Assembly: GCA_024640385.1 (NCBI GenBank)
Contig: JAHEFC010000037.1
Location: 6,248 to 15,717 of the forward strand
Direction: 5' to 3'
Source of the DNA: Sphingobacteriales bacterium
GTDB lineage: Bacteria; Bacteroidota; Bacteroidia; Chitinophagales; Chitinophagaceae
Length of the DNA stretch: 9,470 nucleotides
This document shows positions 1 through 6,806 of the stretch, in pieces. The position numbers were made by a program, and so were the translations under genes. Each line of letters opens with the position of its first letter. Position 1 is the first letter of the stretch. The notes below the pieces were generated by a model. It was not told where the DNA came from, did no database searches, and worked only from the letters and a program-made list of their open reading frames with translations.

Positions 1-1
1 G

Positions 2-847
2 CTCACCTTTTTTCATTTTTATCTTCTCCCTGAAGCCAGGGGAAATAGAATATCTCTGCTGGCCATGCGTGAGTTTTTCGACCTGGCAAAAGATAAAGCG
101 AATTATGGCCTCTCTATAACCCTCAAAGGCAACAGATCGGTCGAATCTTATATTGGCAGTCAACCAGGTGGATGGATGCCACCTACAAAGGTCATAGATC
201 AACTGGTTGTGAAATCCATCTTCATGGTTATGCCGCAGAAAAACCGTTCAGCTTTCATGGTAAGGCGTGCGGGTGCAGAGGACATCCCGGATATTGTGAA
301 TCTTTTGAAAAGTGAACAAATGCAACGGGATTTCGGCCTCGTGGTCCATGAAGATGGATTCATAAGTAATCTGGTAAAGAGAGGTCTGGATATCGGAAAT
401 TATTTTGTTGCGGTGGATCGTAAAGGGGTGATTGCAGGAGTGTGCCTTGCCTGGGATTGCAATGCTTTTCGTCGCACACGTGTGATCGGTTTTTCGCCCG
501 TACTTTATCCGCTGTGGATGGCAATGGGAACCTTTGGAAGACTCATGCATATGGCAGCTTTACCCGGGAAAGGAGGTGCATTCAAAGAACTGACCATAAC
601 AGATTACGCTGTAAGGGACCGTGATCCCGCTATTATGCATGCACTGCTTTCTGAAATACATTACCGGCTCTGCAATGGGAGTTATCACATGATGAACTGG
701 GGCACCTGCGCCAGTGACCCGATGCTGAAAGCGGCACATGGTTTTTGGCACAGAAACATCTTTTCACATATCATTTTCACCAGCCTGGACCCATCACAAT
801 ATAACCGGCATATTAATTTACCCTATGTAGATATAGCATTTTTATAA
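2..847 (+). CDS. GNAT-family acyltransferase, probable tandem-domain protein, 5' partial
   Basis: The reading frame is open to the left edge: codons 2-64 before the first ATG (65) contain no stop and read as protein (LTFFHFYLLPEARG...), so the true start lies upstream. The stretch before and just after base 65 resembles the C-terminal half of one GNAT fold: ARGNRIS sits where the acetyl-CoA pyrophosphate loop would be, followed by a helix and the strand GLSITLKGN. A second GNAT-like unit begins around base 257 (FMVRRAGAEDIPDIVNLL, the usual first strand and helix) and runs to the end. GNAT enzymes transfer acyl groups from acyl-CoA to amines; the acceptor here is unknown. No signal peptide or membrane segment is visible in the part present. 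The next gene starts 9 bp after the stop, so the two are probably co-transcribed. The second domain lacks a clear Q/RxxGxG/A loop, so it may be degenerate or structural. Family assignment is fairly sure; activity is not. Confidence 0.75.
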   Translation, partial: LTFFHFYLLPEARGNRISLLAMREFFDLAKDKANYGLSITLKGNRSVESYIGSQPGGWMPPTKVIDQLVVKSIFMVMPQKNRSAFMVRRAGAEDIPDIVNLLKSEQMQRDFGLVVHEDGFISNLVKRGLDIGNYFVAVDRKGVIAGVCLAWDCNAFRRTRVIGFSPVLYPLWMAMGTFGRLMHMAALPGKGGAFKELTITDYAVRDRDPAIMHALLSEIHYRLCNGSYHMMNWGTCASDPMLKAAHGFWHRNIFSHIIFTSLDPSQYNRHINLPYVDIAFL

Positions 848-856
848 TGAGTATTT

Positions 857-1723
857 ATGGGAAATAACAAAGCATTTAATTTTGAAGAAGCGAGTTTTAC
901 TGAGAGGGATATTTTTATCAATCCGCAGGTAACCCTGCATCTTCTTGAATTTGTTCCGCTGAATCAATTGCAAAATCCTGTTGTGATCATGATAGGCGGA
1001 CTTTCGACTGTAGCCGAGAGTTTCAGGCCGCTGCTGGAGGAATTGTCAAGAGACTTTCATATCTATTATATTGAATCGCGGGAGAAAGGTTCTTCTAAGG
1101 TGTCAGGGAAAGCGGCATATGATATAGCTACGATGGGAATGGATATCGTGACGGTGATACGCAAATTGGAAATCCCGGACAAATACTATGTGGTCTTTGG
1201 ATATTCTATGGGTGCAACCATCATCGTTGATGTGTATCCGGAATTACACCCCGCTCCACTTTGCATGCTTCTTTTGGAACCCACGCCCAGTTTCGGATAT
1301 CCGTTGTGGAGCCAGATGCTGATACGTTTTGCTGTGCCATTATACTCTTTACTTAAGCCAATTGCTAAATGGTATATGAGAACCTTCAGGATCACTGAGG
1401 ACAAAGCCATGTATGCTAATTTTTCGAGGGCCCTGGACAATGCTGACCCTGCAAAACTCAGGGACGCAATCCTTTCAAATGTCCGTTACAAGATCTGGGA
1501 TAAGCTGAGCGCGATAGATTGCCCTGTCCTGATTGTTAGTACTTCCAGCGACGGTATGCATGAGTACGAGGAGACTGTAAGGCTTGCCCGGGAGATAAAG
1601 GACAGCAGTTTACTGGATATGAAGACCAACGACAGGACTCACGGAACTGAATTGGCATTTTTGTTCAGGGATTATCTCAGGACACTGGCGAACAGAGAGC
1701 TTAGAGAGAAGACAACTATGTAA
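857..1723 (+). CDS. alpha/beta hydrolase (288 aa, intact catalytic triad)
   Basis: This is a cytoplasmic alpha/beta-fold hydrolase with no signal peptide. The nucleophile elbow GYSMG lies at residues 115-119 (Ser117), preceded by the strand YYVVF. An oxyanion-hole region, VIMIGGLSTVAESF, lies near residues 43-56. Asp232 (STSSDGMHE) and His262 (NDRTHGTE) fall where the acid and base of the triad are expected, so the enzyme should be active. The region between the elbow and Asp232 (about 130-215) is helical and probably forms a lid. The family covers esterases, thioesterases and acyltransferases; the substrate cannot be read from the sequence. It follows the GNAT gene by 9 bp and precedes the exporter genes, so a role in releasing or editing an acyl chain of the exported molecule is plausible but inferred. 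The ATG start is the first in frame and puts the N-terminus at the usual distance from the fold. Confidence 0.85.
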   Translation: MGNNKAFNFEEASFTERDIFINPQVTLHLLEFVPLNQLQNPVVIMIGGLSTVAESFRPLLEELSRDFHIYYIESREKGSSKVSGKAAYDIATMGMDIVTVIRKLEIPDKYYVVFGYSMGATIIVDVYPELHPAPLCMLLLEPTPSFGYPLWSQMLIRFAVPLYSLLKPIAKWYMRTFRITEDKAMYANFSRALDNADPAKLRDAILSNVRYKIWDKLSAIDCPVLIVSTSSDGMHEYEETVRLAREIKDSSLLDMKTNDRTHGTELAFLFRDYLRTLANRELREKTTM

Positions 1724-1778
1724 TAGTACAAACTATGTTTTGAGGTTTGCGTTCAGCATCAGTTTTAAAAAATGGAAA

Positions 1779-2651
1779 ATGGAAAGTTTAAGAAGGTATA
1801 TGAGACTTAAAACCGGATATTTTATTACAATTATCCTGTTCGGACTAGTTCCAGGGTGCCGGGAAAGGGCAACAATTCATGCCGAAAGAAAGGATATAAT
1901 GGAAATGGTATATGCATCCGGAAATATCCTGCCACAAGATGAACATGGAATTTTCTCCCTGGGCAATGGCATCGTCAAAAGAAAAAAGGTGAGAGAAGGG
2001 GATACGGTAACAAAAGGCAGTGTGCTATATGAAGTGGAGGTTGTAGCGGCCGTTTCCGGCATAAATATTTCGTCAGACAAGGTCAGGCTCATACAACAGC
2101 TAACATCTCCTATGGCGGAAAAGGAGAAATATTTCATAAAAAGCGATTGCAGTGGTATCGTATACCTGACCATGAAAGAACAGGGAGAAGCTGTAAGGAT
2201 AGGCGAACCTGTTGCTTTGATAGGAAGCATTTCCGACAGGGTGATTCGCCTGGCCATCGATCCCGAAAATATCAAACGAATACGGAAAGGGCAGCAGGTG
2301 CTGGTCAGATCGGAGGTAACAGGAGATAGCGTTTTCAAAGCGACTGTAGGTAAAGTATATGACATGATGACTGAGTCCAGTCAATCATTCCGGGTAGATG
2401 CCTTTTTTGTTGATACATTCCCGGTCTCTTTTGTTCACAGTCCCGCCGAAGCCAGTATTATCATTGACGTTAAAAAAGATGCTCTGGTGCTCCCACGGGA
2501 AGCCGTGATAAGTGGCGACAGTGTATGGACAGTAAAAGAAGGCAAGACAGAAAAGATCAAGGTACGGACCGGGATAAAGACCATTGATCAGGTAGAAATA
2601 CTGGATGGAATTCAGGAATCTACGCCGATTATCCTGCCCCAAAAAAAATGA
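1779..2651 (+). CDS. periplasmic adaptor (membrane fusion) protein of an ABC exporter, probable lipoprotein
   Basis: This is a MacA/HlyD-type adaptor of about 290 residues. The N-terminus is basic, then a hydrophobic stretch (YFITIILFGLVPG) ends at Cys27, a lipobox-like site with an unusual Pro at -2, so it is probably anchored to a membrane by lipid. Two half-lipoyl motifs are visible: residues about 44-87 (GNGIVKRKKVREGDTV) and about 118-150 (SDCSGIVYLTMKEQGEAVRIGEPV). Only about 30 residues separate them, too few for the long alpha-hairpin that contacts a TolC-like channel. A beta-barrel-like part (about 150-215) and a membrane-proximal part (VLPREAVISGDSVWTVKEGKTEKIKV) follow. Start choice: the frame is open from a TTG at 1740; ATG 1779 has an A-rich leader, and ATG 1800 would give a tidy lipoprotein signal (MRLKTGYF...). 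Any of the three is possible. The permease gene begins 6 bp downstream. Confidence 0.8.
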   Translation: MESLRRYMRLKTGYFITIILFGLVPGCRERATIHAERKDIMEMVYASGNILPQDEHGIFSLGNGIVKRKKVREGDTVTKGSVLYEVEVVAAVSGINISSDKVRLIQQLTSPMAEKEKYFIKSDCSGIVYLTMKEQGEAVRIGEPVALIGSISDRVIRLAIDPENIKRIRKGQQVLVRSEVTGDSVFKATVGKVYDMMTESSQSFRVDAFFVDTFPVSFVHSPAEASIIIDVKKDALVLPREAVISGDSVWTVKEGKTEKIKVRTGIKTIDQVEILDGIQESTPIILPQKK

Positions 2652-2657
2652 TGAAAC

Positions 2658-3869
2658 ATGGAGACATTTGTGAATTTGGGAATTGCAAAAGTGCACTTGG
2701 TGTCTCGAAAGCGTCAGAGCTTTATCGCATTGACTGGTGTTGCATTTGGAGTCTCGTTATATATTCTGCTCATCAGCTTCATGGAAGGCATCAACCTCTA
2801 CCTGATGGATTCCATGCTGTCCTCCACGCCGGATGTCCAGCTTCTCGCAAATACCGGGAACAGTAAATCTGAAGTGGGCCCCAGTGGAAATATCGGTAGC
2901 GATTTTATAAAAAATACTGAAGTACTGCTGGATCATATCCGTGAAGACAAAAATGTTTTAGCAGTATCACCAGTTTTAACGCAGCAGTGCATCCTTTTCA
3001 GCGGACCTGTGCAGCTCAATGTGAGGTTGGACGGAGTGAAAATAAACGAGGAGATGCAGGTGTTGAAGTTGTCAGGAAAAATGATCTCCGGAAATGCCAG
3101 TGACCTGGCCTATAAAAGTAATGGCATTTTACTCGGCAAAGGCCTGGCCGACAAATTGAATGTTGGTATGGGTGGAACTGTAACTGCATTTACTCCCGAA
3201 GGGCGGATGGCCCAGTTCCGTGTTGTGGGTGTTTTCCGTTTCGGCCTTGGATTCGTTGATAATACGCGTGCATTTCTGAATATCGGCAGCGTAAGGCAAC
3301 TGATGCCTGCGGAACCAGGTCAGGCTACTTCGATACATATCCGTCTGAAAGACCCGGACAAATCGAAAGAAATGGCAGAATCTATTTCCAGCCGTTACGG
3401 GGTCAAGGCAGAGGATTGGGCAACATCCAATGCTTCCATCCTGGCTACGGTGACTGCCCGTAATGTGCTTACCTATGTTGTGAGCCTGGCACTACTGGTT
3501 GTTGCCGGATTTGGTATATATAATATTATCAATCTAACGATCACCTCGAAAATGAAAGATATCGCTATTCTCAAATCCATAGGTTTCACCGGCAGGGATA
3601 TTGCCACTGTATTCCTATCACAATGCTTAGTCATAGGTCTGATCGGTTCAGCCATTGGTGCATTAGCAGGATTTGGTTTTTCCGAGGCCTTGTCAAGGGT
3701 TTCATTTCCCAGCAGTGAAACGGTCAGTTTTAGTTATTTCCCGGTCTCATTCAAGGCGAGATATTACCTGATCGGAGTGTTTTTCGGTGTGGCCACCTCT
3801 TTATTGCCAGGATTGCTTCCCTCAATAAAAGCTTCAGGTACTGATCCTTTGTCGATTCTTAGAAGATGA
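2658..3869 (+). CDS. ABC transporter permease, FtsX/LolC/MacB type (first of two)
   Basis: A 403-residue inner-membrane permease with the type VII (MacB/LolCE) layout: one transmembrane segment near residues 20-42, a large periplasmic domain (about 45-268), then three transmembrane segments near 270-292, 315-342 and 369-390. The FtsX core is recognisable from GFGIYNIINLTI and the cytosolic coupling stretch DIAILKSIGFTGRDI. The protein ends DPLSILRR, a typical end for these permeases. It is clearly paralogous to the permease at 4620, sharing GILLGKGLADKL, DNTRAF and the same C-terminus, so the two probably form a heterodimer driven by the ATPase encoded between them. Members of this class do not pass substrate through the membrane; they use ATP-driven motion to move lipoproteins, lipids or periplasmic substrates. 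The length (403) is close to E. coli LolC (399). The start at 2658 leaves 6 bp after the adaptor gene. Confidence 0.9.
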   Translation: METFVNLGIAKVHLVSRKRQSFIALTGVAFGVSLYILLISFMEGINLYLMDSMLSSTPDVQLLANTGNSKSEVGPSGNIGSDFIKNTEVLLDHIREDKNVLAVSPVLTQQCILFSGPVQLNVRLDGVKINEEMQVLKLSGKMISGNASDLAYKSNGILLGKGLADKLNVGMGGTVTAFTPEGRMAQFRVVGVFRFGLGFVDNTRAFLNIGSVRQLMPAEPGQATSIHIRLKDPDKSKEMAESISSRYGVKAEDWATSNASILATVTARNVLTYVVSLALLVVAGFGIYNIINLTITSKMKDIAILKSIGFTGRDIATVFLSQCLVIGLIGSAIGALAGFGFSEALSRVSFPSSETVSFSYFPVSFKARYYLIGVFFGVATSLLPGLLPSIKASGTDPLSILRR

Positions 3870-3930
3870 AAAATGTTATGTGAATGAATTGAACACTTTT
3901 TTGCCTCTGGTAGTAGAAATAAAATTTATC

Positions 3931-4623
3931 ATGAATAAGGTTTTAATTGCCGAACATCTGAATAAATATTTTCATGAACCCGTAGAGAGCCAGGTGCTCC
4001 ACGATATTTCCCTTTCCCTCGATCGTAGTCAATTCGTAACTGTTATGGGAAAATCTGGCAGCGGGAAGTCATCACTTATGTATGTATTGGCTACACTGGA
4101 TACCGATTATGATGGCAATCTTTTTATCTGCGGTGAGAGGATGACCGGTCTCACAGAAAATCAGCTGGCTCAGTTCCGAAACAGGCATATCGGATTCATA
4201 TTCCAGTACCACTATCTGCTGCCCGAATTCACAGCGCTTCAAAATGTGATGATACCCGGTCTGAAACTGAAACATAAATCTTCCGCCCAGGTCAGGGATG
4301 ATGCCATGGCCCTGCTTGAACAAATGCAAATGGGGAAATTCGCAGAATACCTCTCTTCGAAGCTGTCCGGCGGTCAACAACAAAGAGTGGCGATTGCCAG
4401 GGCATTGATCAACCACCCCGACATCATCATGGCTGACGAGCCAACCGGGAATCTGGACTCTGCCAATACAGCCATCATTTTTGATATTTTCAGGAAGCTT
4501 GCGGATGAAGGCAATACCATTATTGCGATTACACATGATATGGATTTTGTGCGAAAAGCTGATGCCGGATTTGAAATCCGCGACGGCTCGCTAAGTTCAT
4601 ATATAGAGGGGGCAAAAAAATGA
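3931..4623 (+). CDS. ABC transporter ATP-binding protein, LolD-like
   Basis: A 230-residue ATPase with every ABC motif intact: Walker A GKSGSGKSS (residues 40-48), Q-loop Gln92, signature LSGGQQQR (145-152), Walker B IIMADE (165-170, catalytic Glu170), D-loop NLDS (174-177) and the H-loop His202 (THD). The segment after the Q-loop, YHYLLPEFTALQNV, is close to the LolD form (FHHLLPDFTALENV in E. coli) and less like MacB, which suggests a LolCDE-type partner. ATG 3931 is preferred over the in-frame GTG at 3880 because residue 1 then falls just before the first strand (VLIAEHLNKYF), as in the family; the extra 17 residues of the longer form match nothing. The stop overlaps the next start (ATGA, 4620-4623), implying translational coupling with the second permease. 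The 61 bp before this gene show no other signal. Confidence 0.93.
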   Translation: MNKVLIAEHLNKYFHEPVESQVLHDISLSLDRSQFVTVMGKSGSGKSSLMYVLATLDTDYDGNLFICGERMTGLTENQLAQFRNRHIGFIFQYHYLLPEFTALQNVMIPGLKLKHKSSAQVRDDAMALLEQMQMGKFAEYLSSKLSGGQQQRVAIARALINHPDIIMADEPTGNLDSANTAIIFDIFRKLADEGNTIIAITHDMDFVRKADAGFEIRDGSLSSYIEGAKK

Positions 4624-5894
4624 AGCAGATCATGAGTAGAAGTGTGAATTGGGGGATTGCAAAAATTCAGATGGCAGCCAGAAGGAAGCAGGCCATCGTT
4701 GCTATCCTGGGGGTAACCTTTGGCGTTTCAATGTTCATCACACTGATGAGCTTCATGAAAGGCGTCAATCATTTTTTGCTGGATGTTATCTCATCAGCCA
4801 CGCCAGACATTGTTCTATATGCTGATCAACGTAAGACAGTTCAATTCACTGTTCCTGCGGAATTAAATAAAGATGGCAGGGAGATCATTTTTTTTGAACA
4901 TGGCCGTAAGCCACAAAGTCAGGGAAAACGTATCAGAAATGCCCGGACTCTGCTCAGTGCCATCCGCAGAGATCCTGTTGTTGCAGCAGTTTCGCCAGTG
5001 GTTACAGCTCAGGTATTCCTGCGCCACGGCTCGTCTATAGCCAATGCACAGTTTTTGGGAGTTTCCATAGGTGACGCGGAAGATGTGTTGAAACTCAGCG
5101 CAAAACTCACTTCGGGGAACATCAGAAACATGGAAATGTCCGATAATGGGATCATATTAGGGAAAGGTCTGGCAGACCGCCTAAAAATTCAAATAGGTGA
5201 TTGGGTGAATGTTTCCACAGCGCAAGGTGTTAAAGACAGGCTTCAGGTATGTTCCGTTATTTGCTATGGATTGGGGTCTATTGATAATTCACGGGCATTC
5301 GTCCATATCCGGCGTATGCGCCAATGGATGGGCAAGGGTAACGATTTTACAACAGAGTTTTTCATAAGTCTGAGAGATCCGGAACTTTCAGAATTTGCCG
5401 CGCCTACATTTGCCGGAAGATATGGATACAGGGCCGATACCCGAGCTCAGTCCAATTCCTATTACCTCACCATCATCTTCGTTCAGAACATGATGACATA
5501 TATCGTTAGCCTGGCCATCTTATTAGTTGCTGGTTTCGGAATCTACAACATCATGAACATGATCATCAATGGGAAACTTAATGATATCGCAATCCTGAAG
5601 GCTGAAGGGTTCAGTGGCAAGGATATCAGGCAAATCTTTCTTTCTCAGTCAGTTTTTGTGGGCATAGCCGGGGCTTTACTTGGAGTTATATTTGGAACTA
5701 TTTTCACTTTCCTTATTTCCCATATACCCATACCAAAGAGTGACCTCACCAGCATCCCCTATTTTCCAGTCAGATTTGATCCAATGTATTGTGTATGGGG
5801 CTTTTTATTCGGGGTTGTCTGTTCATTTCTCGCCGGACTGATCCCCGCATTCAGGGCAGCTAAGATGGATCCACTCTCCATACTCCGGCGATGA
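4620..5894 (+). CDS. ABC transporter permease, FtsX/LolE/MacB type (second of two)
   Basis: A 424-residue paralogue of the permease at 2658, with the same four-segment plan: transmembrane segments near residues 24-46, 291-314, 339-364 and 389-410, with a periplasmic domain between the first two. Shared blocks include GIILGKGLADRL, DNSRAF, GFGIYNIMNM, the coupling stretch DIAILKAEGFSGKDI and the end DPLSILRR. The main difference is about 20 extra residues early in the periplasmic domain (VQFTVPAELNKDGREIIFFE region, around 74-93), rich in charged residues. That mirrors the size difference between E. coli LolC (399) and LolE (414). It starts within the stop of the ATPase gene (ATGA overlap). 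It is the last gene of the operon: the following 229 bp are non-coding. Substrate is unknown; heterodimer formation with the first permease is inferred from pairing and divergence. Confidence 0.9.
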   Translation: MKQIMSRSVNWGIAKIQMAARRKQAIVAILGVTFGVSMFITLMSFMKGVNHFLLDVISSATPDIVLYADQRKTVQFTVPAELNKDGREIIFFEHGRKPQSQGKRIRNARTLLSAIRRDPVVAAVSPVVTAQVFLRHGSSIANAQFLGVSIGDAEDVLKLSAKLTSGNIRNMEMSDNGIILGKGLADRLKIQIGDWVNVSTAQGVKDRLQVCSVICYGLGSIDNSRAFVHIRRMRQWMGKGNDFTTEFFISLRDPELSEFAAPTFAGRYGYRADTRAQSNSYYLTIIFVQNMMTYIVSLAILLVAGFGIYNIMNMIINGKLNDIAILKAEGFSGKDIRQIFLSQSVFVGIAGALLGVIFGTIFTFLISHIPIPKSDLTSIPYFPVRFDPMYCVWGFLFGVVCSFLAGLIPAFRAAKMDPLSILRR

Positions 5895-5941
5895 ATCAAT
5901 AAAGTCTATCCTTTTTCCAGTGTTTCAGTTATTCCAGCAAG

Positions 5942-5979
5942 GAATAATACAAGTCAACATAGAATAATGGTATAGTCAA
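5942..5979 (+). repeat. imperfect short direct repeat in spacer
   Basis: GAATAAT occurs at 5942-5948 and 5962-5968. Each copy is followed after 3 or 5 bases by AGTCAA (5952-5957 and 5974-5979). The unit is about 20 bp and lies roughly 50 bp after the last exporter gene. It may be a small tandem duplication or a binding site; the AT-rich context makes chance possible. Confidence 0.35.
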
Positions 5980-6061
5980 TCAAAAATTCACCACGACCGC
6001 TAAATTTATCATTATATTGAACCAAAGTTGGCAGTAGTGATCATTAACCAATAGCAACTCT

Positions 6062-6086
6062 GTTCTCAAGAACTGGTTGAAGTTCT
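6062..6086. promoter_or_regulatory. cluster of TTCT/AGAA inverted repeats, possible operator
   Basis: Three alternating half-sites overlap here: GTTCT (6062-6066), AGAACT (6069-6074) and AGTTCT (6081-6086). They form one dyad with a 2-bp spacer (GTTCT-CA-AGAAC) and a second perfect 6-bp dyad with a 6-bp spacer (AGAACT-N6-AGTTCT). The site ends 37 bp before the ATG at 6124, inside the only likely promoter region of that gene. No T-run follows, so an intrinsic terminator for the upstream operon is unlikely. I found no clear TAnnTTTG promoter in this spacer (5895-6123). Confidence 0.4.
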
Positions 6087-6123
6087 ATAAAAGTCCTGTT
6101 TCTTCAATCTCAAACTTTCTAAT

Positions 6124-6711
6124 ATGAAAAAGTCAATTGTAATTTTAATGTCACTGATCAGTGTGGCAGCAGTAGGCCAGATCCCTTCTGCAGAAGTTCA
6201 GATCAAGACCGCTGTGCTGGCCGCCCCGGCTGATAAGCGGGCCGATGCCATGGTCTATGGATATAATGCGAAGGGCGAGTTTGTGGTGCTAAGGCAAGGG
6301 AAAAATGAAATTATATGTATTGCTGATGATCCCAACCAAAAAGGGCTGAGTGTTTCATGCTATCATAAAGACCTGGAGCCTTTTATGGCCAGGGGACGTG
6401 AATTAAAAGCGCAGAACAAAACTTACAAAGAGATCTTCGATACCCGGGAAGCAGAAGCTAAGTCCGGAAAACTGAAAATGCCGAAACAGGCTTCAAATCT
6501 GCAGGTATTTTCTGCCCCTGCTGAAAACTATAATGCCACCACCGGTGAGGTAACCAAAGGCAGCTTTCGCTCTGTAGTTTATATTCCCTGGGCCACAGCC
6601 GCCAGCACCGGTTTACCTGCCAAACCTGAAACACCTGGTATGCCCTGGATCATGGACCCCGGCACACATAGGGCGCATATCATGATCGACCCCCCTTCGA
6701 AAGAGCAGTAG
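6124..6711 (+). CDS. secreted protein of unknown function (195 aa)
   Basis: A small exported protein. Residues 1 to about 19 form a Sec signal peptide (MKKS, hydrophobic ILMSLISVAAVG, then Q as often seen at Bacteroidota cleavage sites). The mature part has no transmembrane segment and no domain I can name with confidence. Recognisable blocks are the strand-rich VYGYNAKGEFVVLRQGKNEIICIADDP, then SCYHKDLEPFMARGRELKA, a charged helix (KEIFDTREAEAKSGKLKM), YIPWATAASTGLPAKP, and a distinctive C-terminal stretch with PGMPWIMDPGTHRAHIMI. The last resembles proteins I recall as conserved hypotheticals; the dense Pro, Trp, His and Gly content suggests a ligand-binding or catalytic surface. There are two Cys residues in the mature part (ICIADD and SCYHK). 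It stands alone, 229 bp after the exporter operon and 95 bp before the next gene. The function is unknown. Confidence 0.8.
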   Translation: MKKSIVILMSLISVAAVGQIPSAEVQIKTAVLAAPADKRADAMVYGYNAKGEFVVLRQGKNEIICIADDPNQKGLSVSCYHKDLEPFMARGRELKAQNKTYKEIFDTREAEAKSGKLKMPKQASNLQVFSAPAENYNATTGEVTKGSFRSVVYIPWATAASTGLPAKPETPGMPWIMDPGTHRAHIMIDPPSKEQ

Positions 6712-6733
6712 GATAATTTATATAGGAATTCCC

Positions 6734-6764
6734 TTGGTGGTTTCAACTATCTATAGTTACTTTG
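6734..6764 (+). promoter_or_regulatory. probable Bacteroidota-type promoter for the small membrane-protein pair
   Basis: TTG at 6734-6736 is followed after 20 bp by TTACTTTG at 6757-6764, one mismatch from the Bacteroidota -7 consensus TAnnTTTG. The expected transcription start would be near 6770, about 35 bp before the ATG at 6807. The spacing fits the known TTG-N(17-23)-TAnnTTTG pattern; this is a pattern match only. Confidence 0.5.
6745..6758. promoter_or_regulatory. perfect 6-bp dyad in the promoter spacer, possible operator
   Basis: AACTAT (6745-6750), a 2-bp spacer CT, then ATAGTT (6753-6758) form a perfect inverted repeat. It occupies the spacer between the proposed -33 and -7 elements, a place where a repressor or a spacer-binding activator could act. 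It is too short to be a convincing hairpin. Confidence 0.4.
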
Positions 6765-6776
6765 TATTTCAAAGTA
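6758..6776. promoter_or_regulatory. perfect 7-bp dyad overlapping the proposed -7 element
   Basis: TACTTTG (6758-6764), loop TATTT, then CAAAGTA (6770-6776) form a perfect 7-bp inverted repeat. The left arm is the proposed -7 element itself and the right arm would span the start of the transcript. It directly abuts the dyad at 6745-6758. It may be an operator. As a terminator of the upstream gene it would be weak: the stem is AT-rich and only ACTTTT follows. Confidence 0.45.
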
Positions 6777-6806
6777 CTTTTAATTGTATAAATTAAATTA
6801 TGGGAT

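Noticed and set aside
1712..1738. Short direct repeat AACTATGT at 1714-1721 and 1731-1738
   Set aside because: Eight bases in AT-rich sequence spanning a stop codon; likely chance, with no sign of a mobile element or site.
1877..2365. 162-codon open frame on the minus strand within the adaptor gene
   Set aside because: It is antisense to a well-supported adaptor gene, has low-complexity Ser/Thr-rich translation, and no recognisable domain or leader.
3880..3930. GTG-initiated extension of the ATPase gene by 17 residues
   Set aside because: The added residues match nothing in LolD-like proteins and the ATG at 3931 places the first strand at the usual position.
4072..4536. 154-codon minus-strand frame opposite the ATPase gene
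   Set aside because: It is a shadow of the ATPase reading frame, which carries every ABC motif; the translation resembles no family.
6069..6090. Intrinsic terminator for the exporter operon (AGAACT hairpin)
   Set aside because: The stem is short, has a low GC content, lies about 175 bp after the last stop and is not followed by a T-run.
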